The notes below the pieces were generated by a model, which did not search any database, was not told the origin of the DNA, and worked only from the letters and a program-made list of their open reading frames with translations. 64,000 bases of DNA, from contig JAIQGE010000012.1 of the NCBI GenBank assembly GCA_020072815.1, forward strand, positions 270,701 through 334,700. Reading direction: 5' to 3'. The stretch comes from Terriglobia bacterium. Lineage in GTDB: Bacteria > Acidobacteriota > Terriglobia > Terriglobales > Acidobacteriaceae. Position numbers and translations under genes: made by a program. Shown here piece after piece: positions 17,230-26,477 of the stretch (positions within the stretch are counted from its first letter, which is position 1; every line of letters begins with the position of its first letter).

Positions 17230-18819
17230 GTGGAGTTAAGAATGATGCTACAGCGTGCCCTGACTTTGTCCTTCTCCGTCCTACTGCTGTTTGCTCTTAG
17301 CGCAACCGCCCAGCAACGTAACCGTGAAGGCCGGCCTCCGGGCTCGGCGCCGGCGGCCAGCCCGGCAGCCGACCAAGCCGCCAAACCTGCGGCCGAAGCC
17401 AAGAAAGAACCGGCCGAGCAGCCTCCCGTGGTCACTCACCATGAAATCCACGTTGGCGGCAAGACGCTGCATTACACCGCCACAGCCGGCATGATGCCAC
17501 TGAAGAACACTGACACCGGCGAGGTGGAAGCCAACGTCTTCTACATGGCTTACACCATGGACGGCCAGCAAGCCGAGCGTCGCCCGCTCACGTTCTCATT
17601 CAACGGCGGCCCCGGCTCGGCATCCGTGTGGCTGCACCTCGGGGCCATCGGCCCCAAGCGTGTGAAGATGCAGGCTGACGGCATGATGCCCGCGCCTCCT
17701 TACCAACTGGTGGACAACGAGCATACCTGGCTCGACCAGACTGACTTGGTGTTCATTGATCCCGTGGGCACGGGATACAGCCGCGCCGTCAAGCGCGACC
17801 AAACGCGCAAATTCCTGGGCCTGCGCGGCGACATCGAGTCCGTGGGCGAATTCATCCGCCTGTATCTGGGACGCAACGAGCGCTGGGCGTCGCCGCTGTT
17901 TATGGTCGGCGAAAGTTACGGCACCACGCGCGCCGCCGGGCTCTCCGGATATCTGGTGGAACACGGCATCGCCTTCAACGGCATCATGCTGATCTCCAGC
18001 ATCCTGAACTTTGAGACCACAGACGGCGCTCCCGGCAACGATCTGCCTTACGTCCTTTTCCTGCCGACTTTTGCCACCACCGCCTGGTACCACAAGAAAC
18101 TTGGTCCCGACATGCAGGACTTCAACAAACTGCGCGCTGACGTGGAAGACTGGGCGCTCAATGGCTACGCCGACGCTCTGGCCAAAGGCGACCGGCTCAC
18201 CCCGCAGGAACGCAGCGCCGTCGCCGACCGGCTGGCCAAGTTCACCGGATTGAGCAAGTCCTACGTCGAGAACAGTGATCTGCGCGTGGACGAGCCGCAC
18301 TTTGTAAAAGAACTGCTGCGCGACCAGCGCAAGACCGTGGGCCGCCTGGACAGCCGCTTCACCGGCAGCGACCGCTCGGGCATCGCCGAGACCGCGGGGT
18401 TCGATCCCAGCATGAGCGCCATCCGTCCGCCGTACACCGCCATGTTCAACCAGTACGTGCGCACTGAGCTCGGCTACAAGTCAGACCTGGAGTATTACAT
18501 CCTGGGCGGAGGCTTCCGCTTTGACGAGTGGGACTGGGGCGTCCAGCGCGGCGGCTTCCCTGACACGGCGCGCGCCCTAAAAGACGCTTTCGACAAGAAC
18601 CCTTACATGAAGCTGTTCATCGGCTCGGGATATTACGATCTGGCCACGCCCTATTACGCCACGCAATACACCATCAACCACATGGGCCTGGACAACGCGC
18701 AGCACTCGCGCATCACCCTGGGCTACTACGGCGCCGGCCACATGATGTACATCCAGGACAGCTCGCTGGGTGAGTTGAAGAATGACGTGGGGAGGTTCAT
18801 TGCGAACGCGCTGAAGTAA
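17230..18819 (+). CDS. Secreted serine carboxypeptidase-like S10 peptidase
   Basis: A 529-residue protein; an ATG at 17242 would leave a slightly shorter N-terminus. A signal peptide (about 1-30, ending ALSATAQQ) and a Pro/Ala-rich linker (about 30-65) precede the S10 domain. Catalytic Ser229 lies in GESYGTTRA, Asp470 in YYDLATPY, and His504 in GAGHMMY, in the alpha/beta-hydrolase order. The oxyanion-region FNGGPGSAS is also present. Bacterial S10 homologues are exported and remove C-terminal residues from peptides. It stands alone, followed by a repeat-containing gap. Confidence 0.93.
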   Translation: MELRMMLQRALTLSFSVLLLFALSATAQQRNREGRPPGSAPAASPAADQAAKPAAEAKKEPAEQPPVVTHHEIHVGGKTLHYTATAGMMPLKNTDTGEVEANVFYMAYTMDGQQAERRPLTFSFNGGPGSASVWLHLGAIGPKRVKMQADGMMPAPPYQLVDNEHTWLDQTDLVFIDPVGTGYSRAVKRDQTRKFLGLRGDIESVGEFIRLYLGRNERWASPLFMVGESYGTTRAAGLSGYLVEHGIAFNGIMLISSILNFETTDGAPGNDLPYVLFLPTFATTAWYHKKLGPDMQDFNKLRADVEDWALNGYADALAKGDRLTPQERSAVADRLAKFTGLSKSYVENSDLRVDEPHFVKELLRDQRKTVGRLDSRFTGSDRSGIAETAGFDPSMSAIRPPYTAMFNQYVRTELGYKSDLEYYILGGGFRFDEWDWGVQRGGFPDTARALKDAFDKNPYMKLFIGSGYYDLATPYYATQYTINHMGLDNAQHSRITLGYYGAGHMMYIQDSSLGELKNDVGRFIANALK

Positions 18820-18821
18820 GG

Positions 18822-18884
18822 CAATCGCCGTAATCGCACGGAATCGCGCGTGATCGCCGTGATCGCGCGTAATCGCCGTGATCG
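18822..18884. repeat. Left arm of an ATCGCCGTGATCGCGCG-type inverted repeat
   Basis: Short imperfect units of ATCGCCG/ATCGCGCG in tandem. The right part matches the reverse complement of 19302-19343 with about three mismatches over 35 bases. The two arms flank the four-helix-bundle gene. A related copy lies at 36652-36694. Confidence 0.75.
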
Positions 18885-18905
18885 GGGCTCAGACAACGGG
18901 AGCGA

Positions 18906-19262
18906 ATGAACTCAGAAAAGCATCAGGAGTTAAGAACGCGAACCAAGGCCTTTGCTCTGCGCGTGATTCGCATGTCTCAAGCCCTGCCCCGAAGCCGCGA
19001 GGCAAACGTAATCCTTCAGCAAGTTCTTAGATCTGCAACTGGCATGGCGGCCAACTATCGCGCCGCTGGTCGATCAAGGTCAAAGGCTGAGTTCATCGCG
19101 AAGATCGGTGTTGTTGTGGAAGAGGCAGATGAAACCGTGTTTTGGCTTGAGATGCTCGGAGATAGCGGTATTGTGCGTCCTGTGAAATTGCAAAGTTTGC
19201 TCACTGAGGCAACTCAGCTCGTAGCAATCTTCACTGCATCCCGGAAAACCGCCAGAACTTGA
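18906..19262 (+). CDS. Four helix bundle protein (S23 / 23S rRNA-intervening-sequence type)
   Basis: A 118-residue helical protein. The family landmarks are KAFALRVIRMSQALPR, then QQVLRSATGMAANYRAAGRSRSKAEFIAKIGVVVEEADETVFWLEML (keys: RSATGMAANY, EADETVFWLE). These proteins form pentameric helical bundles and were first seen inside 23S rRNA intervening sequences, but here the gene lies free. Its function is unknown. It is bracketed by inverted repeats at 18822-18884 and 19302-19343, which suggests the gene and repeats may move or spread together. Confidence 0.88.
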   Translation: MNSEKHQELRTRTKAFALRVIRMSQALPRSREANVILQQVLRSATGMAANYRAAGRSRSKAEFIAKIGVVVEEADETVFWLEMLGDSGIVRPVKLQSLLTEATQLVAIFTASRKTART

Positions 19263-19301
19263 GGGGCGAGAGCGGCTGGAAAAGACACTTGGCTTCTTTT
19301 C

Positions 19302-19343
19302 CGATTCCGCGCGATTACGGCGATTTCGCGCGATCACGGCGAT
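19302..19343. repeat. Right arm of the ATCGCC-type inverted repeat
   Basis: The sequence CGCGATTACGGCGATTTCGC and following bases is the near reverse complement of the right part of 18822-18884. It ends 1 base before the stop of the convergent M24 peptidase gene. Confidence 0.75.
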
Positions 19344-19344
19344 C

Positions 19345-20643
19345 CTAAGAGCTTTTCCCAAACGGCTCTTCCAAACTCGGACTTTGCGGCGTGAACAACT
19401 CCGCACCGTTCTCCGTGATGTGCATGTCGTCTTCCAGGCGGACGCCGAATTCCCCGCGAATGTAAATCCCCGGCTCGTCGCTGAAGCACATGCGCGGCGC
19501 GAGCGGCAAAGTGTTGCCGCGAACCAGGTACGGCCACTCGTGGCCGTCCATGCCGATGCCGTGGCCCACGCGGTGGCCAAAATGTTTGTAGTCGGGGCCG
19601 AAGCCGGCGTCGTCAATCACCTTGCGTGCCGCGGCATCCACGGCCTGGCACTGCACGCCGGGTTTGGCGGCGGCCAGCGCGGCGGACTGCGCGCGATGCA
19701 CGATCTCAAAGACCTTCTTCATCTTGTCCGTCGGTTTGCCCAGTACGACCGTGCGGCTGATGTCAGAGTCATAGCCTTCCACGTTGCAGCCGCCGTCCAT
19801 CAGCAGAATGGTGCCTTCGCGGATGACCTGCGGCTTGGCCGAGCCGTGCGGTAACGCGGAAGACTCCGCCACTTGGACCCCGGCCCCGCCCTGGAAGCCC
19901 TGCTGCGCGTGCGCCGCCGAGACCATCTGCGCGAAGTCCCGCTGCGTCATGCCTTCTTTGGTGGAAAGGTACGCGGCTTCATAGGCGGCCAGTGTGACCT
20001 GGTTGGCCAGGGTCATCAGTTGCAGCTCGTGGTCGCTCTTGATCATGCGGCAGCCGGCGGTGACCGGAGTGGCGCTCAGGATCTGCGCCGCTGGCGCGGC
20101 CTTGCCCACACCCGAACTGAAAACGTAATGGACCGTCTCTTCCATGCCGATCTTTCCGGCGGCGATGCCGCGTTCCTTCATGCCGTCGGCTATGCGCTGG
20201 TAAGGGCTTTCATCTTCCTGCCATATGCGGACGTCGGCTTTGGAGTCGCCCATGCCCATGACGATCTGTTCGCGCGCGCGGTCCTCTTCAAACGCCGGGC
20301 AAACGTAAAACGGATTGCCCTTCGCCGGCACGATCATCGCGAACAACCGCTCGCTCAGCCACCAGCGGATGCCGGTGAAGTACACCAGGCTCGTTCCGCC
20401 GATCATCATGATGGCGTCAAGTTTGCTCTCCGCCATCAAACGCCGCGCGCGTTCCAGGCGTTGCTGGCGTTCTTCAATCGTGATGGGCTTGGCTTCGTCC
20501 TTGCGCGACTTCAGTTTGGCGATGGGCTGGGGCACAAATTTGGACGGGCCCTCCTGCTCGGCGAAGAGCGCTCCCCGTGGGACAAGCGCGGCAGACGTGG
20601 CAATTCCGGCATTCTGCAGAAAACGGCGGCGAGAAGAGTTCAT
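19345..20643 (-). CDS. Tat-exported M24 family metallopeptidase (Xaa-Pro peptidase type)
   Basis: Start set at ATG 20643, which has an AAGGAGCC site and begins MNSSRRRFLQNAGIATSAAL, a twin-arginine signal. The frame is open to 20805, but that extension is repeat-encoded. The 432-residue product has a creatinase-like N-domain and a pita-bread catalytic domain. Metal ligands appear in LLMDGGCNVEGYDSDISRT (two Asp), HRVGHGIGMDGHE (His), DEPGIY (Glu) and RLEDDMHI (Glu). It removes N-terminal residues before proline or related dipeptides, here outside the cytoplasm. It is followed by the M28 peptidase gene upstream on the same strand. Confidence 0.93.
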   Translation of the reverse strand: MNSSRRRFLQNAGIATSAALVPRGALFAEQEGPSKFVPQPIAKLKSRKDEAKPITIEERQQRLERARRLMAESKLDAIMMIGGTSLVYFTGIRWWLSERLFAMIVPAKGNPFYVCPAFEEDRAREQIVMGMGDSKADVRIWQEDESPYQRIADGMKERGIAAGKIGMEETVHYVFSSGVGKAAPAAQILSATPVTAGCRMIKSDHELQLMTLANQVTLAAYEAAYLSTKEGMTQRDFAQMVSAAHAQQGFQGGAGVQVAESSALPHGSAKPQVIREGTILLMDGGCNVEGYDSDISRTVVLGKPTDKMKKVFEIVHRAQSAALAAAKPGVQCQAVDAAARKVIDDAGFGPDYKHFGHRVGHGIGMDGHEWPYLVRGNTLPLAPRMCFSDEPGIYIRGEFGVRLEDDMHITENGAELFTPQSPSLEEPFGKSS

Positions 20644-20702
20644 TGGGGCTCCTTGGAGGAATGGATAGAGTAACACCGCTGAGATTGGTGATCGAAAATG
20701 CC

Positions 20703-20895
20703 AAACCCAAAACCTTGAAACACAGAGGAACGGAGGAAGCGGAGGATTTTGGGAATTGTCAGGATTGCCGAATTGCCAAGATTGCCAAGATTGCCAAAAC
20801 TGCAATCAGCCGCTACCCAGCTTTGGCAACTACCGATTCTTCGTCCCTCATTCCTCCGTGTCCTCCTTTCCTCCGTGTTTCAAAGATTTTGGGTT
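20703..20895. repeat. Inverted intergenic repeat, GAAACACAGAGGAACGGAGG type, around an ATTGCCAAG repeat
   Basis: The left arm (20703-20753) and right arm (20851-20895) are imperfect reverse complements sharing AAACCCAAAA, TTGAAACAC and GGAGGA words. Between them, 20755-20800 holds tandem ATTGCCAAG units. Related ATTGCC/ATCGCC sequence occurs at 36768-36806. The right arm abuts the stop of the M28 gene, so it may act as a transcription-ending hairpin. Confidence 0.7.
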
Positions 20896-20900
20896 TCGTC

Positions 20901-22571
20901 TTAAGGCTTCGCGCCCGCCGTTCCAGGTTTTGCCGGCTGGGTTGCAGGACCATTGGGCACGGTCGGTGTTGTGACCGGTCCCGGCTCCGGCTTGGGCGGC
21001 ATTTCGGCTTTGCTGAAGCGCGGCAGCATCTCATCGCGCATGGCCAGTTGGTATACGCTGGCTGCGGCAACCATCGCGGCTTTCTTCACGTCGTCTTCAA
21101 TGATCCGCTCGTAGGTGTCCAGGTTGGTGTGCCATGTGTCAGCGAAGTATTCAATCGGGTCCTGCGCCATGCCGATTCCCGGCAGCCCCGCCTGGGAAAA
21201 TGAAGTTGAGTCCGTGCCGCCTGCCCGGCGGTTCTTGTTGGAAATCACCCCGGCCACGCCCAGGTCAGCAAACGGAGTGACAATCTGGCGCAGGATGTCG
21301 GCATCTTCCGGCGGACCAAACACCCCCAGGCCGCGGACGCGTCCGGTGCCGGAGTCAATGTTGAAGTAGCCGCCGAATTTGGCGTACTCCGGCTTGGGAT
21401 CTTCAAACGAGCCGAAGTGTTCCTTCACGTACGCCTGCGATCCCAGTAAGCCTTGCTCTTCGCCGCTCCACAGCGCCACGCGGATGGTGCGCCGCGGCTT
21501 CACTCCCAAGGCTTTCAAAATGCGCGCAGCTTCCATCATGATGGCGCAGCCGATGGCGTTGTCGGTGGCGCCGGTGGCGGAGTGCCAGGAATCCAAATGC
21601 CCGCCCAGCATGATGACTTCGTCTTTTTTGTCCGTGCCGGGAATTTCCGCGACGGTGTTGTACGTAGTTTTCCCTTCCGGAAAAACTTTGTTCTGGATGT
21701 TGAATTCCAACTGCACAGGCAAGCCGTCGGCCAGAATGCGTACGATGCGCCCGAAATCTTCATTGCGTAGGACGACCGTCGGCACCACCTTGGCGGGATC
21801 GTAGGTGCGGTTCTGGAAGGCGCGGATGTGCCCGTTGGTCATGTGCGCATCATTCAGCCGCATGGCGGCGCCGTTGGCCAGCAGAAACTGGTCAGTCTGT
21901 TCGTTGATCTGCGCCGGCGTCAGCACGCCCGGCTCCGGCGGCGTTGGCGGCTGCCCCGGACGCGGGCCAAATTGCCCCGCATTGGGATTCTTGGGGTCAA
22001 AACGCTCGGCGACCGTTTTGTCCTCCAGCCGTCGCGGAGGAACTTCAATCACCACCGGCACGGCGTCCCCTTTGCCCACCAGCACCATCTTGCCTTTCAC
22101 TTGGTCCTTGACGATCGCGAAATAAGCTGTCAGGTCCTCTTGCTTGGGCTTTTCGGGAATGACCATCTGGAAGACTTGCGCGGTGATCGTCCCCTTGGTG
22201 CTCGGCGTCCAGGCCCAGACTTTGAACGTAAGCTGGTCTTTGACGGGAGCAACGATGTAGCCGCTGGCACGCTCGTTCATCCAACCGGGATGGCCAAAGT
22301 CCCACGGCTCCAGGTGGCCGTTTTCAAATCCCCACTCTTTCATTTGCTTCAGGGCCCAGTCCGCCGCGGCTTTGTGGTTGGGCGAACCGGTCAGGCGCGG
22401 GCCGTAAATGTCGGCAAGAAAATGCATGGTGTGCATGATCTGCGAGTGGCTGGCTTCCTCGTCGCGAATCTTCTTGTTGATGTCAGGATCAACGGCGGTC
22501 TGCGCCGCCAGGGGAAGCTGCAAGAGACCGAGACAGACGACCAGGGGAAAGAGACGATTCCGCAATGACAT
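20901..22571 (-). CDS. Secreted M28 family aminopeptidase
   Basis: A 556-residue protein with a signal peptide (MSLRNRLFPLVVCLGLLQLP, cleaved near AAQTA). A protease-associated-like insert spans the middle. The M28 zinc site is built from GGHLDSWH (His, Asp), TGATDNAIG (Asp), SGEEQGLLGS (Glu-Glu) and a later DTWHTNLDTYE (His), the complete two-zinc set. The C-terminus is a Pro-rich tail (about 525-556). It likely releases N-terminal residues from peptides in the periplasm or outside. It forms a same-strand peptidase pair with the M24 gene, about 257 bp apart with a repeat between. Confidence 0.93.
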   Translation of the reverse strand: MSLRNRLFPLVVCLGLLQLPLAAQTAVDPDINKKIRDEEASHSQIMHTMHFLADIYGPRLTGSPNHKAAADWALKQMKEWGFENGHLEPWDFGHPGWMNERASGYIVAPVKDQLTFKVWAWTPSTKGTITAQVFQMVIPEKPKQEDLTAYFAIVKDQVKGKMVLVGKGDAVPVVIEVPPRRLEDKTVAERFDPKNPNAGQFGPRPGQPPTPPEPGVLTPAQINEQTDQFLLANGAAMRLNDAHMTNGHIRAFQNRTYDPAKVVPTVVLRNEDFGRIVRILADGLPVQLEFNIQNKVFPEGKTTYNTVAEIPGTDKKDEVIMLGGHLDSWHSATGATDNAIGCAIMMEAARILKALGVKPRRTIRVALWSGEEQGLLGSQAYVKEHFGSFEDPKPEYAKFGGYFNIDSGTGRVRGLGVFGPPEDADILRQIVTPFADLGVAGVISNKNRRAGGTDSTSFSQAGLPGIGMAQDPIEYFADTWHTNLDTYERIIEDDVKKAAMVAAASVYQLAMRDEMLPRFSKAEMPPKPEPGPVTTPTVPNGPATQPAKPGTAGAKP

Positions 22572-22748
22572 TCAGGTTCTCCGGTGGATAAAGATAAAGG
22601 TTGGCCGCACCAATGTCCATCTTGAGGAATGCCGGCAATCCGGTAACCATGCGGGCACCGCGCCATGTGCTTTACTCGCGCGCAAAGGTCATGACGTATA
22701 ATGGCCAGTCAAATCCATCCCCCGGATTCCAAAAAACAGGAGAATCAC

Positions 22749-23519
22749 ATGTCCACGACACCAACAGGTGGTCCGCAAACGCCGGGCGCTATGCCTCCGG
22801 CCAAGAAATCTAACGCGCTTCTTTGGGTTCTGGGCGGGTGCGGGACGCTGATCGTCATCGTCATCCTGTGCTTTGTCGGCTTGTATTACTACGGCATGCA
22901 TAAGTTGGAGAAGGCCGGCATTAGTCGTGAGCAGATGCAAAAGAACCCTGCCCTGTCCGCAGCCAAGCTCGCCGTAACCGTGAATCCGGACACAGAAATC
23001 GTGTCCAGCGACGACAACGCCGGGACCATGGTGGTGCGCGACAAGAAGACCGGCAAAACCACCAAGATGAAGTTTGATCCCCAGAAGAGGACCATGGTGA
23101 TCACTGACGAGAAGGGCAAAGAAACCACCTTCTCCGCCGACTCGGAGAAGGGCAATCTAGAAATCAAGAGCGACGACGGCACCATGAAGATCGGCGCCAA
23201 CGCGGACAAGCCGCCGGACTGGGTGCCGGTGTATCCCGGCTCCTCGCCCAAGAACACATACTCGCTTAGCGATGCCAAGGAACAAAACGGCAGCTACGTC
23301 TTCACCACTTCCGACGCCAGCGACAAAGTCATGAATTACTATGACCAGCAGCTCAGGTCTGGAGGCTTGGAGGTCTCCAGCACCACTCATATCTCCGAGG
23401 GCAAGGTCTCTGGCATGGTCAACGGGGAAAGCAAGGACAAAAAACGCACGGTGATTGTAACCGTCGGGGCGGAAGGCGACGGCACCAGCGTCAGCGTGGT
23501 GTTCACCAGCAAAAAATAA
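22749..23519 (+). CDS. Single-pass membrane protein of unknown function
   Basis: Start placed at ATG 22749 with an AGGAGA site 6 bases upstream; the frame opens at 22701. The 256-residue product has a short Pro/Gly N-terminus and one membrane helix (about 20-45: ALLWVLGGCGTLIVIVILCF). It has an exterior domain of repeated polar beta-strand-like stretches (TDEKGKETTFSADSEKGNLE, DKPPDWVPVYPGSSP). The WVPVYPGS...SYVFTTSDASDKVMNYYDQQL part recurs in Acidobacteria proteins of unknown role. No catalytic motif is seen. Confidence 0.75.
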   Translation: MSTTPTGGPQTPGAMPPAKKSNALLWVLGGCGTLIVIVILCFVGLYYYGMHKLEKAGISREQMQKNPALSAAKLAVTVNPDTEIVSSDDNAGTMVVRDKKTGKTTKMKFDPQKRTMVITDEKGKETTFSADSEKGNLEIKSDDGTMKIGANADKPPDWVPVYPGSSPKNTYSLSDAKEQNGSYVFTTSDASDKVMNYYDQQLRSGGLEVSSTTHISEGKVSGMVNGESKDKKRTVIVTVGAEGDGTSVSVVFTSKK

Positions 23520-23835
23520 GCGGATTGCAGGCGGACGGCAGCCGAAAACACCGGGCCGCCGAGCCAGATCCAGCGGCGCAATAGGTGGTTGCCTGTTGCG
23601 CCGTTTCACTTTTGGCGGCGCGCGCTTCGCGTGACGAGGTGGCTCCCGGTGATTTTGGCCGTCAGCCTGGGCCGGTGTGACGCAGATCATGGCGCCGTCC
23701 GCAGCATCAGGTACGATTTGCGTCTGGCGGCAATGCAGACGGCGGCTCTTCACGTTTGACGCCGCTTACCGCAGAGTTTCATAATGAAAGGTTTGCTCTT
23801 GCAGACGGACCCGAATAAGGAGCGCACAATACAGC
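23520..23835. other. Gene-free stretch upstream of sdhC
   Basis: 316 bases with no convincing gene on either strand. The last 60 bases are less GC-rich and should hold the sdh promoter. The AATAAGGAGCGCACAATACAGC stretch supplies an AAGGAG-like site before ATG 23836. No riboswitch or RNA gene is recognised. Confidence 0.5.
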
Positions 23836-24573
23836 ATGGCTAGCGCCGTCTCGCCTCATAACGTTGCCAAAGGTGTTCCGCCGTTGCGCGCCGGCCAGGG
23901 CGGTTCCTTCCTCTGGCGCAGGCTGCATTCCTTAAGCGGCATCATCCCAGTGGGCGCGTTTCTGGTGGAACATTTTATTTCCAACGCCTTTGCCACCAAC
24001 GGGCCGCGCGCTTATGCCGACCAAGTAAAGTTCTTGAGCGGTCTGCCGTTTGTCCCGGTGCTGGAGTGGGTTGGCATATATATCCCGCTGGCCTATCACG
24101 CGCTTTACGGCTTTTACATCTGGATCCGCGGGCAATCCAACGTGAGCGACTATCCCTGGGCCGGCAACTTCATGTACGCGGCGCAGCGCTGGACCGGAGG
24201 CATCGCCTTCCTGTACATCGGATGGCACGTATACACCATGCGCATCGCGCCCGTCCACCTCATGGATAACCCGCAGGCGGCCTTCCACAAAGTACAGATG
24301 GAATTACAGCACCCTTGGGCGATCGCGTTTTACATCATCGGCATCGTCGCGGCGTCATGGCACTTCTCGTATGGTTTGTACCTGTTCGCCGCCAAATGGG
24401 GCATCACGGTGAGCGAGCGGTCGCGCAAAGGCTTTGGCCTGGTGTGCACGGGCATCGCCGTCGCGTTTATCGCGGTCGGCCTGGCGACCATGGGGGCGTT
24501 CTTCCGGACACAGTGGTTGAACACTCCGGAGAAGCTGCCGGCGGCGCAACAAGTCGTGGAGAACGGACATTGA
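23836..24573 (+). CDS. sdhC: Succinate dehydrogenase cytochrome b558 subunit
   Basis: A 245-residue membrane protein with five helices, of the Bacillus/epsilon-proteobacterial b558 class that binds two haems and needs no SdhD. Candidate haem-ligand histidines are in LHSLSGIIPVGAFLVEHF, YHALYGFYIW, GWHVYTMRI and ASWHFSYGLY. It anchors SdhA/SdhB to the membrane and passes electrons to quinone in the TCA cycle. It is the first gene of the sdh cluster. sdhA follows after a 109-bp gap filled by an inverted repeat. Confidence 0.94.
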   Translation: MASAVSPHNVAKGVPPLRAGQGGSFLWRRLHSLSGIIPVGAFLVEHFISNAFATNGPRAYADQVKFLSGLPFVPVLEWVGIYIPLAYHALYGFYIWIRGQSNVSDYPWAGNFMYAAQRWTGGIAFLYIGWHVYTMRIAPVHLMDNPQAAFHKVQMELQHPWAIAFYIIGIVAASWHFSYGLYLFAAKWGITVSERSRKGFGLVCTGIAVAFIAVGLATMGAFFRTQWLNTPEKLPAAQQVVENGH

Positions 24574-24577
24574 GAAA

Positions 24578-24670
24578 TTAACCACAAAGGACACGAAGGA
24601 ACACAAAGGAGCTAGCAGAAAGAATAGTCCGGGCCTTTCCTTTGTGATCCTTTGTGCCCTTCGTGGTTAA
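24578..24670. repeat. Inverted pair of the ACCACAAAGGACACGAAGGA repeat between sdhC and sdhA
   Basis: The left arm (24578-24610) and right arm (24638-24670) match as reverse complements at 29 of 33 positions. The loop is 27 bases. The right arm ends GTGGTTAA and continues AAGG, creating the purine-rich ribosome site of sdhA. This element type is widespread in intergenic regions of soil bacteria. Confidence 0.85.
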
Positions 24671-24682
24671 AAGGTTTCAAAA

Positions 24683-26470
24683 ATGGCGAATCCCAAAATC
24701 ATCGTAGTTGGCGGCGGGCTGGCGGGGCTGGCAGCGGTCATCAAAATTGCCGAGGCCGGCGGCAACGTGGACCTGTTTTCCATTGTCCCGGTCAAGCGCT
24801 CGCATTCCGTCTGCGCGCAAGGCGGCATCAACGCGGCCAAGAACCTGAAGGGTGAAGGCGACACCACTTGGCAGCACCTGGACGACACCATCTACGGCGG
24901 CGACTTTCTGGCCAACCAGCCTCCGGTCAAAGCCATGTGTGACGCCGCGCCGGGGATCATTGACCTGCTGGACCGCATGGGCGTCCCCTTCAACCGCACG
25001 CCGGAAGGGCTGCTCGACTTCCGCCGCTTTGGCGGCACGCTGTTCAACCGCACCGCGTTCGCCGGCGCCACCACCGGCCAGCAATTGCTCTACGCGCTGG
25101 ATGAACAAGTCCGCCGCTATGAAGCCGAAGGCCGCGTCACAAAATACGAACACTGGGAATTCCTGAGCGCCGTGCTCGACGGCCAGCGTACCTGCCGCGG
25201 CATCTGCGCCATGGACCTGCGCACCATGGAAGTTCGCACATTCCCCGGCGAGGCGCTCATCGTGGCCACGGGCGGCATCGGCGCTATCTTCGGCAAGAGC
25301 ACCAACTCCGTGGTCTGCACCGGATCAGCGCAGTCGGCGCTCTATCAGCAAGGCTGCTACTACGCCAACGGCGAGTTCATCCAGGTGCATCCCACGTCCA
25401 TTCCGGGCGAAGACAAACTGCGTTTGATGTCGGAATCGGCGCGCGGCGAAGGTGGTCGCGTTTGGGTGCCGAAAAACAAAGGCGACAAGCGCGACTGGAA
25501 GAGCATCCCAGCCTCTGACCGCTTTTATTTCCTGGAAGAGTGGTATCCCAAGTACGGCAACCTGGTGCCGCGCGACGTGGCCACGCGCGCCATCCACAAG
25601 ATTGTTTACGAAGAAGATCTGGGCATTGACGGCCAGCCCATGGTGTATCTCGACCTGACGCACATTGATCGCGCCACGCTGGACCGCAAGCTGGAAGGCA
25701 TCCTGGAAATCTACGAAAAGTTCGTGGGCGACGATCCGCGTGACGTGCCCATGAAGATTTTCCCCGGCATGCACTACACCATGGGCGGGTTGTGGGTGGA
25801 TTTCAAGCAGGCTACCAACATCCCCGGCATCTTTGCCGCCGGCGAGTGCGAATACAGCTACCACGGCGCCAATCGTCTGGGCGCAAATTCGCTGGTGTCG
25901 TGCATATGGGGCGGCTTCGTGGCCGGGCCGCAAGCGGTGCAGTACGCCAAGAACAATGCAAAATCCGCGGCCGCAGTGCCCAGCAGCGTTTATGACTCGG
26001 AGAAGAAGCGCCAGGAAGACGCCAACGGCAAGCTGATGTCGGCCAACGGCACGGAGAACCCCTTCCGCCTGTGGCGCGAACTGGGCGAGTTGATGACCAA
26101 GAACTGCACGGTCATACGCTACAACAAAAATCTCAAAGAGACTGACGCCAAGCTGGTGGAATTGCTGGACCGCTTCAGCCACGTCAACATGGGCGACAAG
26201 AGCATGTGGGCCAACACCTCCTTCGCCTTCACGCGGCAGCTGTACAACATGCTGCAGCTCTCGCGGGTGATCGCCCAGGGAGCGGGCATGAGGGACGAAT
26301 CGCGCGGCGCGCACTACAAGCCGGACTTCCCCGACCGCGACGACAAGAACTGGCTGAAGACAACCAAAGCTTATTTCGCGCCGGACGCCGACGAGCCCAA
26401 GTTTGAATTTGAGCCGGTGGATGTTTCGCTGATTCCTCCGAGGCCGCGTCGCTATGATATGGCGAAATAG
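24683..26470 (+). CDS. sdhA: Succinate dehydrogenase flavoprotein subunit
   Basis: A 595-residue protein. The FAD motif is GGGLAGLAAVIKIAEAG (about 9-25), and the flavinylation loop is RSHSVCAQGGINAA (His of the covalent FAD bond). The active-site stretches are HPTSIPGEDKL, SESARGEGG, GMHYTMGGLW and AAGECEYSYHGANRLGANSL. It oxidises succinate to fumarate and passes electrons to SdhB. Its AAAAGG ribosome site comes from the end of the preceding repeat. The next gene is a 65-codon ORF, not sdhB directly. Confidence 0.96.
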   Translation: MANPKIIVVGGGLAGLAAVIKIAEAGGNVDLFSIVPVKRSHSVCAQGGINAAKNLKGEGDTTWQHLDDTIYGGDFLANQPPVKAMCDAAPGIIDLLDRMGVPFNRTPEGLLDFRRFGGTLFNRTAFAGATTGQQLLYALDEQVRRYEAEGRVTKYEHWEFLSAVLDGQRTCRGICAMDLRTMEVRTFPGEALIVATGGIGAIFGKSTNSVVCTGSAQSALYQQGCYYANGEFIQVHPTSIPGEDKLRLMSESARGEGGRVWVPKNKGDKRDWKSIPASDRFYFLEEWYPKYGNLVPRDVATRAIHKIVYEEDLGIDGQPMVYLDLTHIDRATLDRKLEGILEIYEKFVGDDPRDVPMKIFPGMHYTMGGLWVDFKQATNIPGIFAAGECEYSYHGANRLGANSLVSCIWGGFVAGPQAVQYAKNNAKSAAAVPSSVYDSEKKRQEDANGKLMSANGTENPFRLWRELGELMTKNCTVIRYNKNLKETDAKLVELLDRFSHVNMGDKSMWANTSFAFTRQLYNMLQLSRVIAQGAGMRDESRGAHYKPDFPDRDDKNWLKTTKAYFAPDADEPKFEFEPVDVSLIPPRPRRYDMAK

Positions 26471-26477
26471 GCAAGCA

